64,000 bases of DNA from Adiantum capillus-veneris (taxonomy: Eukaryota > Streptophyta > Polypodiopsida > Polypodiales > Pteridaceae). A program made the translations under genes and the position numbers. The notes below the pieces were generated by a model. That model had not been told where the DNA came from, did not search any database, and was given only the letters and a program-made list of their open reading frames with translations. The stretch is from contig CM043962.1 in assembly GCA_014529385.2 (NCBI GenBank), forward strand, positions 37,231,098-37,295,097. Reading direction: 5' to 3'. Below are positions 1-13,139 of this stretch, piece by piece (within the stretch, counting starts at the first letter, position 1; each line of letters begins with the position of its first letter).

Positions 1-452
1 ATATTATTTGTATTGAGCGTGGCTATAGAAACTTTGATGATATGTTTGCAGAATGGTAAAAATTCAACTTTTTTGTACCTATTTATTTTGGCAAAACAAA
101 AAATAGTGAGTGAGAAGCAATCATATGTTCTGATCACCAACCCATTGAAGTGAACTAGGGAATTTATCTCAAGTCTTACAAAAATCCCTAATCTTATTTT
201 TATGCAACAAAACGTAAGAAATGACTGTTTTGATGAAAATGCACTGGTCCATCAACTTTGGAGGCTTGGTGTGACCAAAAGATGAGAAATTTTACAAGTT
301 TCTTATTTTTTCCATGTGTAGTAGGCCTTGAACTATAACCTCATGAAAGGATTTTACAAAATGAGTGGATCTACTATGGTTTTGGAGGTTTTTTTCAAAA
401 CCCTGAAAGGACACTTTTATGTCCTGTTAGGTTACCAACCTAGTGTTAAGAC
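1..452 (+). repeat. Dispersed repeat fragment, inverted partner near 57 kb
   Basis: This stretch closely matches the reverse complement of about 56,742-57,192, with scattered substitutions. The match stops near base 452, just after a motif reading GTTAGGTTACCAACCTAGTG. It includes a short palindromic motif (GGACA, six-base spacer, TGTCC) that recurs at about 56,768 and twice near 58,035. No convincing protein is encoded. It is probably a fragment of a non-autonomous repeat family, continuing left of the window. Confidence 0.75.
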
Positions 453-3400
453 CTCAAATCAATGCGTTTAGCTCACAAACAAAACTTTGCAAGCCAAAGC
501 AAAATCGAGAATGATTACACTTAGATCGTAGAGCAAGAGACAAGGAACACAATGTGCTATTTGGAAATGAATTTTGATTACCAGAAAAGGAGAAAAGCGG
601 ATTACAAATTGTAGCAGCAAGAGGCTCTCACAGTGAATGTCCAAACCCTCCTCTTAGCCAATGAGGACGTGTTTTCAAAAAATAAGGGTTTTGACTTAAG
701 AGCTAAGGGGACTTTCCTGCGGCCATTCGGCCATTTACAAGGGGTGTAGACGCAGAGAGGCTAAGAGGGCATGGAAAAATATATCACAATTACAAATCCT
801 CATTAGTTGAATTACATTGCTTGTTTCAAAAAAATGAGCGAGTAATACAAGGTTTGGTGTACATCCACCTTTTACATGTCAGTCTACTGTGTCCACCAAA
901 CACTCTCAAACCAAACCAAAAAGGGAATTATAAGGATGTTCCTGTAATTTTAGAACAAGTATTACCAATCCTTGAGAATCAACCCCTATGATGGAGGAAG
1001 TGGTTCAAAAAGAGTCCACATGATGAAACCTATTACAAAAATGCACCCTAACATCTCAGGATTGATCCTACTTTCTGTCCAATCAATAGAAGGTGATCCT
1101 GGGATAGCTTCTATACATGGCAAAGCAAACGACCAATGATGCTCAATTATCTAGTCCTCACCAAACCGCAAGATAACTTCCCACCCTTAGAAAGGTATAT
1201 GTTGAACAACTTACAAGGGGTCATCACCAAGATGAAGGACGTCTCGGATCTAACATGCCAAATGCTGGTGAAGATTGCAAAAATGCTCGAGGGAATTCAC
1301 CATAAAAAACATCCGCACCACGTAAGTTCAAGGGAGGGGTTTTTTTTTACAAGTTACATAAGCGTATAAGTTAGGGGCAGGGAAAGTTTTTTATCAGGTC
1401 AAACATCAAATTTTTACAAGCCGGTCATAGATAAGGGCTGATTTGGAGCAGGTCAAGGGTTAATTTACACCAGATTTGGATGGGTAAGAATTGGACGAGT
1501 AGCCAAAGTGTAGGCTGATCAGACACATAATTGAAAGTCAAACTAAGACACATTGAATGTACATATAGTTATCAATAGAAGTGGTTCCTTGGTACATTGC
1601 CAGTCACTGTGCTACACACTCTTTGATTAGCTTTAATCAGTTAGATCCTGTGAGACCTAAATTTATATGTAAGATAGGGGTATGATAGTTTTCTTCATTG
1701 ATTTTTGTATAAGACAAGAAAGGGGGGTCATATTCCCTAATATGAGCTGTATATAGAGGTTTTATCAATGTTGTCCACTTGTAGGTGGCGTCTCGTTTTG
1801 TATATAGAGTGAATCCCCCAGGCAAAAATGATAGTCACCTGCACCATTGCATTTGAAGATATAGAGGTAGCAGAACATCCTTGGCAAGTGTTCCTAGAAG
1901 GAACCAAAGGCTTATGCTGGAACCTCGAGATAGAGATTCCAAGCCACAACGTAGTCATGGGGATGAATGTTCAAATCATGTTTTTGCCCTCTCACTACAT
2001 GTAGACAATCAAGGAGGCATTCATGATAAGGTTCTTTGAAATAGATTCTTCAATTTTCAAACCCATGACAAAAAATCTACATGCCCGTCATATAGCCTAC
2101 CAAAGTACGTTATGTAATAATCCCTTCAGAGAACTGGCAATAAAAATGGAAATCAAAGCAAGGGCTAAAAGGTTCAATTTACTCACGTGCACACTAGAGA
2201 AACACACACTGGATATCATATAACTCAGACAATAACCAAAGAAGAAGCAAAGACAACATGAAGGAAATCCAACTGAAGATTAAGACTGTTTGCAAGAGGA
2301 CTTGTAAAGAGTCGCAAAGGAGAAATGTTTGCAATCCAACCAGATGGGCATCCTTTGAGTCAACCTTTTCATTTTGAGCCTCAAATTTTTGATGTCCATT
2401 ATTTTTCAAAAAGCCTTTGTAGTTATATGAGAGTCTCTGATTTTATTCAGATCACCTTGAGTTTGCATGTGCTACATCCGGGTTGTATAATTTACAAATA
2501 GGTATGAGCTTTGTAAAGTTGGCCATTGGCCAAGTGAGCCCTAGGTATAAAACTCATTTTGTAAAGTGGCAAAGGGACACTTATCATTATCAAAGTTTTG
2601 AGTTTTGGAGCGTATGACTCAGAGCGGTTACTCTCATGTGCCTTGTAATCCTCATATCTTGAGCTCTGGTAATCACATTTTGATTCCAAGATTTGCAATG
2701 TGTTCCTTGTCTATTGCTCTTTCATTCAAGTATAATTATTGTCAATTATTTTGTGCTTTACGACTACGTGTTAGTAGGCTAAACTTGCTATTTTGAGTGC
2801 ATTAATGACTATTTTTTGACATTCCTAGACCCTAGGGCAACTTTTTGGGTATGTTCTATTACAATTTTTAGGACCTTGATCGTGATGGATTGTGATTTTG
2901 AAACCTACTTGAATTGTGACCGAAATTGGCAGGTTAGTGTCCCTAAGTGTCTTAGACCTCCTCCCAAAGTTTCATAGCATTTAGACTTTGTTTGTGTGCC
3001 AAAATGTGTTAATGACTGAATGCGATGACATAGGACATAGGACATAGGTAGGTTGCCAAATCCAAGAGTGATAGATTTTTTGACGCTAGAGATATTGTCG
3101 TGCCATAGGTTCACTTCTTGAGGTTGACACCCTCAAAGAGTCTCTATGCCCCATCCGAGTCACTTCCCTGAGTATTGACATTATGTTAGTGCCAGATAGC
3201 TATGCTATAAACGTCTGTTTGCGGGCGACGACCCACTAACATGAACAAAAATAGAAACACATATGTACTGAGTAGGTGCATAATCATCTACCTATATGCC
3301 AATCCAGCCATGACAAAGAAACACCCTAGAGATGTTGATTCTTGTCATTCAATGTTGAAAATCATGGAGGGCAAGGTGGTCGAGTGAAAAATGTTTCAAG

Positions 3401-3610
3401 TACTACTTTGCTGCTTGTCATCAAAATGTTCTTGATTCCAGAGGGTGGAGTGACACTCTTTTTAAGAGAAAATAATGCTTCCATAGATGCATTCATGTGA
3501 TAGTGTGTGTATGTGTCTAGATGAATATGATCCCCAAGAAGGAGGGTAAAGGAGAGCTTGTATCTTGCAAGAATACGCAAAGTCAGGGAGACTAGTATGA
3601 GGCTATGCAC
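453..3610. other. No recognised gene
   Basis: I see only short open frames with no recognisable domain. A 10-bp inverted pair (CTCTTAGCC near 649-657 against GGCTAAGAG near 757-765) is the only local structure noted. Base composition is ordinary AT-rich plant intergenic DNA. Confidence 0.5.
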
Positions 3611-5021
<1,411 letters not shown>

Positions 5022-6657
5022 TGTCATAAAATATAGTATGTAACCAACCCAAATGATTTTCTCATATTGAATTGATCATTTAATGTGGGAGAATAAACGA
5101 GAACAAGGGTTAGAATATAGACATGTGCTTATAGATCTATCTCAACACGGGGCCAATGGTAAATGGGTCCAAAGGAGAGATGGTCTATCAAAGAACAAGA
5201 CTAGCTAATGGATCTTAAAGACCTTAGGGTTAGCTTCATTAAAGACTTCCAATGGTTAGTCTTAAAAGTCCTTTGACCTTAGGCAAATTGACCCTAGGCA
5301 AGCTAGGGTTGTGCTTGAGGTGGGAACCCGACTCAAGCTTGAGGTGCTTGTGCTGCTTGATGACTGAGATGCTTGAGGAGCTTGAGGTGCTTGATGACTG
5401 AGATGCTTAAGGTGCTTGTCATGCTTGAGATTCTAGGGTTGTACTTGAGGTGGGAACCTGGCCCAAGCTTGAGGGGCTTAAGGGCCAAGCTTGTAGTGGG
5501 AACCGGGCCCAAGGTTGAAGGGCTTGAGGTGTCACAAAAGTTACCAAGATCCCTACAAGGAGGGGGGCGAGCCATGCAAGTAGGGGGGGTGGTTGGATGA
5601 CCTCTCCTCTCTCTCCCAAAGCGCACTGCAGAGGCAAGTAGGACATATGTCAAGGCCCTAGCTAGGTTGCCCTCGAGGAGTGTCCAAAGCCTATTGGTTG
5701 ATCCCTAGAGAGGTCCAATGAGGAATTAGCTAATTAAATTAATATTTTTTTGCATTTATCAAGTCCTCTCTCTCAGAGGGGAAAGAGGGACACTTGTCCC
5801 AAGGCTAGCATGCTTGCTTGATATGCACTAGGCCTGTGATTGGCCAAGCTTGAGGAAGTCCAATCAAATGCCAGAGAGTGCTAGAAGAGGGGGTTGACCA
5901 AAGTTGGAAGGGGGCTAGCTTGGGGGGTATACTCCCCCTCCCCCCCCCCCCACACACACACACACACACACACTCATTGTGTGAAGTGCAAAGTGCAAGA
6001 GATCCATCTCCTTCTCCAAGCCAGTAGAGAAGATGAGAGCCTACACCAACACTCTTGGCTATGGAATGAAAATCAAACCAAGAGCCATGCTTCTTTGCTT
6101 AAGCTTTCCATCTTGTCCATCTTCATTACTATACTATTATGTATGCTAGCAAGAAGAGTGATGATAAGTGAGGAACTATTTCTTTCTTCTATGAATGTTT
6201 CTTCTTTATCTTCCCTACTCTCATTCCCTACTAGCTCTCTCCACCTTTGAAGGTGTTTGAGGCCGTGGGACTGAGGCTGGGGTTAGTTAATGCTTTCCAC
6301 AAAGTCTATGCTATGCTCGTGATGCATGAAGGTTTCAATTTTCATTGCATCACCTAGGTCACAAGGAGCACAAAGATTGTATTGTACCAAGTCTCTCTTG
6401 ATGGGAGAATCTATAATACAAAAGCCTATTAAAGGGGGGACCTGCTCCACAGAAATCCGGTCCTCAACTTTTGTTAAGTTCTTTAAACTCTCTCTCTTGA
6501 AAAAATATTGTTTATGCCAAGGTAATTAAGTACTATGATTATGTTGCTACCATCAATTAAGTTCACCCTCTATGTTCTCAAAGTAGTCTCATAAAAATGC
6601 TCTCTTTACTTCTCCTAATTTTGCTAGTCTCAAAGTTCATAGGCTTTTTCCATTACA
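5022..6657 (+). repeat. 5' LTR of Ty3/gypsy element
   Basis: The LTR starts TGTCATAA and ends at the CA just before the primer-binding site. A second copy lies at 36,230-37,894 and aligns along most of its length, including the start, the GATCATTTAATGTGGG block, the internal CA tract and the block reading TCTCTCTTGATGGGAGAA. That independent copy fixes both ends. Inside are a degenerate minisatellite built on CTTGAGGTGCTTG-like units (about 5,290-5,540), a C-run and (CA)n at about 5,935-5,973. Length is about 1.64 kb. Confidence 0.85.
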
Positions 6658-6658
6658 T

Positions 6659-6670
6659 TGGTATCAGAGC
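6659..6670 (+). other. Primer-binding site (initiator Met tRNA)
   Basis: TGGTATCAGAGC complements the 3' end of plant initiator-Met tRNA, the usual primer for minus-strand synthesis in plant LTR retrotransposons. It lies one base after the LTR end and fixes the element's orientation as plus. Confidence 0.93.
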
Positions 6671-7019
6671 TATTGGTTTCTTCTTTCTTTTTTAAGAAGA
6701 GATGTCCTTAAGTTGTCCATGAAAGGTTGGGCCTATTAATTGCAACAGGGTAACTGGGACAGGGATCTATAATTATCTTGGTTGAGAAGAACTTAGTTTG
6801 AGGTACACCATTGGGAACTATAGTCTTATAATGGAGCCTCTCGGGGCTTGCCTTTGGCATTACCATTATTGAGCTACAAGCAAGCTTGACAAGAACCATA
6901 ATCAACCGAGCATTGTTAGACCCTCTCCACTAGTCTTTGCAATCAATAGTGTCTAAACCACGGGTATGGTTGCTTGAGAACTGATTTTCAAAGGTAAAGA
7001 AGAGTAGCGACTAAGGTTT

Positions 7020-8590
7020 TTGATGGTACCAAAGCACAAAGTAATTCTCTACATAAGTATAATTAGCATGGCTAATAATAACCAAGAGAGTAGAATGAAA
7101 ATTGATAACTTTGATTTTGCACATGAAGGTGCTAGTGATGATGCCCCCATGTTTGTCAATTATCTTGTTACTAGGTTGCAACAAGCTATGGGCAACCTTG
7201 CTTTGCAAGTCGAAGTTACTCAACAACTTTGTGCTTATGGGATTTCTCTTCCTCTCCAAGAGGAGAGAAAGCTTAGGAGGCCTCTTGATGAGACTCCTAG
7301 AAGAAGACTCTCTCCCATAAGAGAGGAGGAATTCAAAGAACGAGAAAGAAGCAAATCACTAAGTTCCTCTAAAGATGTGGCTCCACAAAGACGACGGTCT
7401 AGACGGTCGCCAACCCGTCCCAAGAGGAAATGGTCAACCCATAGTCCTTCACCTCGTCACTCCAAAAGGGAAGAAAGGAAAAAAAGGAACAAAAAGGCAA
7501 GAAAGAGGTCACCCTCTTCTCCTTCTTCTTCACCTTCCTCCTATTCTGAAAGAAGCTATGGCTATTCTCCTATAGAATACAAGAGGGGAGGACATCACAA
7601 ATCTTACCCTGCATGGTGAAGGTCACAAAAGCTCAAGAAGTTCAAAGAAGGAGGAAAGAGTATCTCTTTTCTCATATATGATGGCACCTTTGGTGCTACT
7701 AACAAAGTATTGGCCTTCATCCAACAATTTGATGCGGCCTTTGGAGACAAGGGCTTCATAGAGTAGCTATGCACTTCCAGAAATCAGGTTGTCAATGGTG
7801 GGCTAACCTTCCTGGCAACAATGAAGCCCCAAAGACATATATGGAAAACTCTACGAGTTTCCATAATGAAGCAATTCCTTGCAAGCGATGCAAAGGAAAA
7901 ATTGCTTACCGAAGCCCCAACGATGAAGCCCCAAAGACATATATGGAAAACTCTACGAGTTTCCATAATGAAGCAATTCCTTGCAAGCGATGCAAAGGAG
8001 AAATTGCTTACTGAATGGCGGAGTTTGAAGCTTCTCTCCCATGAGTTTATCCACAAATACGTGGACAAGTTTCAAGATTTATAGCTCAAGGCTACTGTCT
8101 TTCAAAAGATAGACTTTGCTGAGCAAAAGCAACAATTATGTGCGGGATTACCTAAAGAGATGGCCGAGTACCTCAACTCCTAATGGCTTGGTTCTATCAC
8201 CGAAGTAATCCACCACACTATGGTTGCTTTGCACATCAATTTCCAACAAGGGGCTCGAAGGAATATGAAGCCCATGGAAAGCAAAGACAAAAGTGATGCA
8301 AAGGGGAAAACCAATGCCCAAAATTCTTCCCAAGGAAATTCTAACAACAACAACAATAATAATTGGTCCAAGGAGAAGGGAGTTTACAAAGGTAAAAATT
8401 CTCTCCTGAAGAGCTTGAGAATTTTTGAAAGGACCACATATGTTTTAAGTGTGGGGAGCAGGAACACGGCTATTGTTCTTGTCCGAAGAGACATGCCCGC
8501 AATGAGACTCCTAGAGCTTCCACTATCGAAGCTCCAAAAGAGGATGCTCATTGCAAAGGATCACCTCTCTCCTATGCTTGGGGAAAGATA
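7020..8590 (+). pseudogene. gypsy Gag, frameshifted
   Basis: The first part (7,020-7,619) gives a roughly 199-residue protein with a Ser/Arg/Lys-rich C-terminal half resembling an RS domain. After a frameshift the Gag core follows, with a DGTFGATNKVLAFIQQFD segment near 7,680. Then comes a segment carrying an in-frame 102-bp duplication (7,821-8,012). A zinc knuckle of form CX2CX4HX4C is readable at 8,441-8,482 (C-FK-C-GEQE-H-GYCS-C), in a different frame from its neighbours. Gag packages element RNA and the knuckle binds it. At least three frame changes and several stops make it non-functional. Confidence 0.8.
7821..8012 (+). repeat. 102-bp in-frame tandem duplication in gag
   Basis: Copy one is 7,821-7,922 and copy two begins at 7,923. 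The two are nearly identical, differing at very few bases. Because 102 is a multiple of three, a 34-residue Gag segment is duplicated in frame. The near identity implies a much younger age than the decay of the surrounding element. Confidence 0.93.
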
Positions 8591-10650
8591 AGGGAACATG
8601 TGCCTTCATCTTGTTCAACCCTGGATCTACTCACAACTTCATATCAATGGAGTTGGCCACCAAGTTGGGCATTCAAGCTTTCAAGATGGGAGATACTGTT
8701 ATTGATGATACAACTTTCAAGGGACAGAAAGCCTCCGTTACTCCCTTGATTGGGAAGTTGAGGCTTCATGTCCAAAGCTACATCGACAAAGAAGACTTCT
8801 TTATCTCTCCTCTCCAACATGAGGATGTTATCCTAGGGGCACCATGGTTCAACCGCATGGTTGCCAACATGAAGTTCCTTGAAAGGAGAATCTACTTCAC
8901 CTACAGGGAAAAGAGCATGTATATAGATGCTAGTGAGTCTGGTTGTACTATACCACTTGTAAATCCTATTGCTTTTGATAGATCAATGAAGAGCTCAGTT
9001 TCTACGTACATGATTTTTGTCAAAGAGTCCCTAAAAGATCCTAATGTTTCAACAAATGTAAATGGTAGGAATCGAGAAGAGTTAGACTTGTCTAATTTTC
9101 TAAAAGGATTCCAAGATGTGTTCATCGATGATATCCCTATGGACTTACCTCCAAAATGAGGGGATGATGACCATTGAATTGAGCTCCTACCAGGAAGCTC
9201 ACTGCCTAACAAACCTCCTTATCGAATTTTCCAAGCTCAACAAGAGGAGATCATGAGACAAGTACAAAAATTTGTAGACAAAGCAATGGTGAGGCCTACC
9301 TCCTCTCCCTTTTGTTCTCTAGTCCTTTTATTGTAAAAGAAAGATGGTACATAACACATGTGTGTGGACTATCGAGCATAAACCATATCACTATCAAAAA
9401 CAAATTTCTCGTGCCTCAGGTAGAAGATCTGTTTGATAAGCTCCAAGGCTCTACCTACTTTAGTAGGATTGACCTTAAAAGTGGCTATCATAAAATAAGG
9501 ATAGTGGATGAAGATATCCTAATGACCACGTTTTGTACAACGTTTGGTCTTTATGAATATCTAGTCATATCTTTGGCTTTACTAATGCACCAGCCACGTT
9601 CAATTGTCTAATGGAGAAAATCTTTAGACCTTATCTCAAATTCACTAGAATGTTCTTTGATGATATCATCATCTACTCCAAGCCTTGGAGGAACACAAAC
9701 GACATCTCCAAGTGATCTTCCAAGCGTTGAGGGAGAAATTAAAAAAAAAGCAAATTTTTCCTTCAAGAGATTCAATACTTAGGTCATATTATCTCGCAAG
9801 ATGATATCCGTATGGATCTGTCAAAGTTGAAGGTAATAAAAGCATGGCTTAATCCAAGGAATCTACATGAGCTAATAAGGTTTATTGGTATGTGTGCATA
9901 CTATAGATGCTTCATAGAAAAATTTTCTCAAATAGAAGGACCATTACATGACTTAACAAAGAAGAAAATTAAGTACTCATGGACTGCTAAGGAATAAAAT
10001 GCATTTGAGAAGCTCAAAGAGAAGCTAACCTCCCAACCAGTCCTTATGCTTCCAGATCTCTCAAAGCCATTTGAGGTCCAATGTGATGCTTGTGGAGATT
10101 GCCTTGGAGCAGTCTTGCTTCAAGAAGGGCATGCCATAGCATATGAGAGCCGAAGGCTCAATACAGATGAATGGGTCTTGGGCATTTATGAGAAAGATAT
10201 TTTAGCTTTCCTAGATGCCCTAGACACATGGAAGCACTATCTATTGGGGATTCCATTTTTAAGAACAGACCACTAGAGTCTCAAGTACTTCATGACGCAA
10301 ACCAAGAAATCCGACATTTTTACGAACAGACCACTAGAGTCTCAAGTACTTTATGACGCAAACCAAGCAATCCGACAAACAAATGAGGTGGTTAAATTTT
10401 CTTTCACAGTTTTATTTTAATATTGCTCACATTGCTGGTGAGTACAATCAAGTGGCCGATGCACTTTTACGAAGACCAAAAGTTAATGCAGTGTCTATAA
10501 TGATCTATGTTCTATGATAGATGAGTATGCTACTGACCCTAACTTTAAAGACATAATGTCAGCCCTTGCTTTGGGGAAGAAAGAGGAACCATTCACCTTG
10601 CACGATGGTTATCTTCTCCATGGCAATAGGGGGGATTTTATTTTTCGAGC
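8551..10650 (+). pseudogene. gypsy Pol: protease, RT, RNase H, partial integrase
   Basis: The protease domain is recognisable (8,590-8,900), but the catalytic Asp-Ser/Thr-Gly is changed to Asn-Pro-Gly in the block FNPGSTHNFIS. The flap-side motif HEDVILGAPWF is kept. RT begins near 9,190, with YFSRIDLKSGYHKIR at about 9,460 and the active-site box as FFDD at 9,653-9,664, in a shifted frame. RNase H follows (about 10,070-10,480) with FEVQCDACGDCLGAVLLQEG. The N-terminal integrase piece DGYLLHGN ends near 10,640. Multiple stops and frameshifts occur. A 61-bp duplication at 10,263-10,379 repeats the RTDHQSLKYFMTQT-coding segment. Confidence 0.88.
10263..10379 (+). repeat. 61-bp tandem duplication in RNase H region
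   Basis: GAACAGACCACTAGAGTCTC starts at 10,263 and again at 10,324. The copies differ by only a few bases. 61 is not a multiple of three, so the duplication breaks the frame. Confidence 0.9.
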
Positions 10651-13139
10651 TTTTAGTTTCAAGCTTTGGCAATTGAGTTCACTTTTTTGATATTTTTCAC
10701 TCTCATATGAAAAAAATATAATCTCTACATCCTTCCTTGTGGAAATGTAAAATCATGCATACCTGCTATAAACATGAACTGTAACATTAAAAAAAGAGCT
10801 ATTATAATCAAGTGTAGAGAAGAAAATCACACCATGTAAAATAGAAAAAATGCAAATTTCCCATGATTGCAAAGTAACCAAGCTGATCAGTGCAAGCAAC
10901 CACAAAACCAAAGAAGAATCCAAGTAGCACTATGGTATGGTAACATGGACATAAATCTAATTACATAAACAAGTCACATATGGAAACTGTGTATGATGCC
11001 ACTATGCACAATGAAAAATCTCCAAAAATGGCTTAAATTCCAAAAGCATGAAATTGAAACCTTGCAAAACTAGAATCCCCACTCTATTGGAAAACATTCT
11101 CCTCATCATTCAAGCCACCAATGCATATTACACTTGCACTTTCACCCAATATCTTAGATTTTTACCCATTTTGAGAAAAAAATGGTATATATAAGTTCTT
11201 GTACAAAGAGGGGTCATTTCATTACCTTTGATAGCATGTAACATGAAGGTTCTTCTTCATATCCTTTAGATGCACATGATATAGATTAATCCTTCTAGAT
11301 AAACCCCTTGAGGTGGCATGGAAAAACTTAGTATTTTTCCACCTACCATAAATTTCTTACTAGCTTGGGTTTGTTCAATAGTTTTTCTTTATGACTACTT
11401 TGTCTATGAATAGTAGCACATGATATACTCAAATGTTACGTAGGAATTTGTCTTATCAGGTACACATTTTGTCCTCATGGAATAAATAGTTTGAATCCCG
11501 ACACCCATGAATAATGTCTCCGCCAAACTCCACTTCATTTTTGCTGAACAATGGATATTACACATGAGATTGCATCCAAAAACTTGACGTTGCCAGCTTG
11601 AGATTTTGCTACATGAGATAATCTTTTCACCACACTTGTCTAAAATAAAGAGATTTGCATTGTTACTATGATATTATAGCTGGTTCTTTACCTAGTACCT
11701 TGGTCTAGAAAACAAATTCACCTAGGAACTTTACTTAGCGAGGTACATAGTTTGTTTGCATTGCATAATTGTTTCAAAGCTTGGTTCCAAAGAGAGTGTC
11801 TCCACATCACACATTTTTTACCTTGTTCAACAAAGGATTACACATGAGCCTTGATAGAAACTTGGCTTAGCAAGATTGAGATTTGACCACATGGAATGAA
11901 ATTTTTCAACTACTTGTGCCCAAAGGTCATAGTTTTTCCTTCTCACACCAAAAACACATACTATACATGATTCTTTATCTAGTACCTTGGCTTAACTATC
12001 TTGAATATTTGGGAAGATGGAATAGCCTTTTCAGCTTAGCTCTAGTGATGAAATAAGTCTTTATCAGTCCATTGTGGCCTTACACAGTACTTTTGCATAG
12101 CAAACTTCAACATTTTGAGACATGGTATAATATTTTAGTAGTTGGGTCTTTCATTGACACAATTTTGCCTACGATTAGCCACACACATACACAAAAAATT
12201 TCATAGTGAAAATTTGGACTCTCAAAGAGTCCCTATAAACGTGTTAACTATAAGTATTGAACCACATGGCCTGAGATAATAAATTTCCTTAAGAATCTTG
12301 ATATTTAGCTACATAGCATAACCTTTTAATAGCTTGACTCTAGTAGTTGTGTTTTGACTTAATCATCACTTTGACCATGGTCAACATCCCATGATATACA
12401 TTGACTTTAACCTAATGACCAGGCTTAGAAGCCTTTAAAATTTGGTTGCATACGCAACCTCCCTACAACTTTTCTCTCGTATAGAATATTTCCTCATTAG
12501 AGCATGTTGAATATGGTTAGCAATAAATTACACATAGATCCTTATAGGTCTACTAAAGTGGCTTAACAATCTTAAAGTTTCGTCCATATGGCAACAAAGT
12601 TTTCATGCTGTCTTTCTCATTAATGATGTTGATTATGATCAATAGCATATCACAAACATGGAGCTTCAACTAATAGCTTGGCTTAACAAGCTTGAAGTAT
12701 TGGACACAATTCATAATGATTTCAACAACTCAACCTTGGTATTTAGATTAGATGTATATAACTGATAGTGAGACAAAGGGTTGCTCTAAGCTTATAAGAA
12801 AAACAATACAAGAGCCAAAGGGTTTCTCTAAACGGGAAACCAACTTTTAAAAGACTAAGAAAATCCTCTTGTGTGACATTTATCCCCTTTGCAATGGGTC
12901 ATTGATTAGGTGGCAAAGATCGATGCTTTATATGGGCTCTGTGTGGGGAAAAAAATGATTTTAGAGCCACAACCAATGTGCAACTATCTTGTCCTTGTAG
13001 AATCTTTTGTTCCAAAACATGGAACAACCAATTCAATAGAGAAACTTTGTGTCTAGAAAATGTCGTCACTTGAAATTTGGTTAAAATAGATTCCTTGTGA
13101 AGTTACCCATAAAAAGGTCTTACATATAGCCACATTCTT
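10651..13139. repeat. Degenerate tandem array, no gene
   Basis: Between roughly 11,280 and 12,750 a diverged unit recurs. It combines phrases like ACTTGGCTTAGCAAG, a TTGAGATTTGACCACATGG-like block and a TTTTCAACTACTTG-like block. Copies are seen near 11,577, 11,840, 11,980, 12,290, 12,550 and 12,680, at irregular spacing of about 120-270 bp. No protein is recognised. 10,651-11,280 shows nothing identifiable. Confidence 0.5.

Larger units (their letters stand above)
5022..10650 (+). mobile_element. Ty3/gypsy retrotransposon, 3' truncated
   Basis: Order is LTR, PBS, gag, protease, reverse transcriptase, RNase H and the start of the integrase zinc-binding region. Coding similarity fades near 10,640. 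The rest of integrase and the 3' LTR are absent, replaced by unrelated AT-rich sequence. Several frameshifts and stops break the polyprotein, and key protease residues are lost, so it is dead. The protease-RT-RNase H order is typical of gypsy. No 3' target duplication can be found because that end is missing. Confidence 0.88.
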
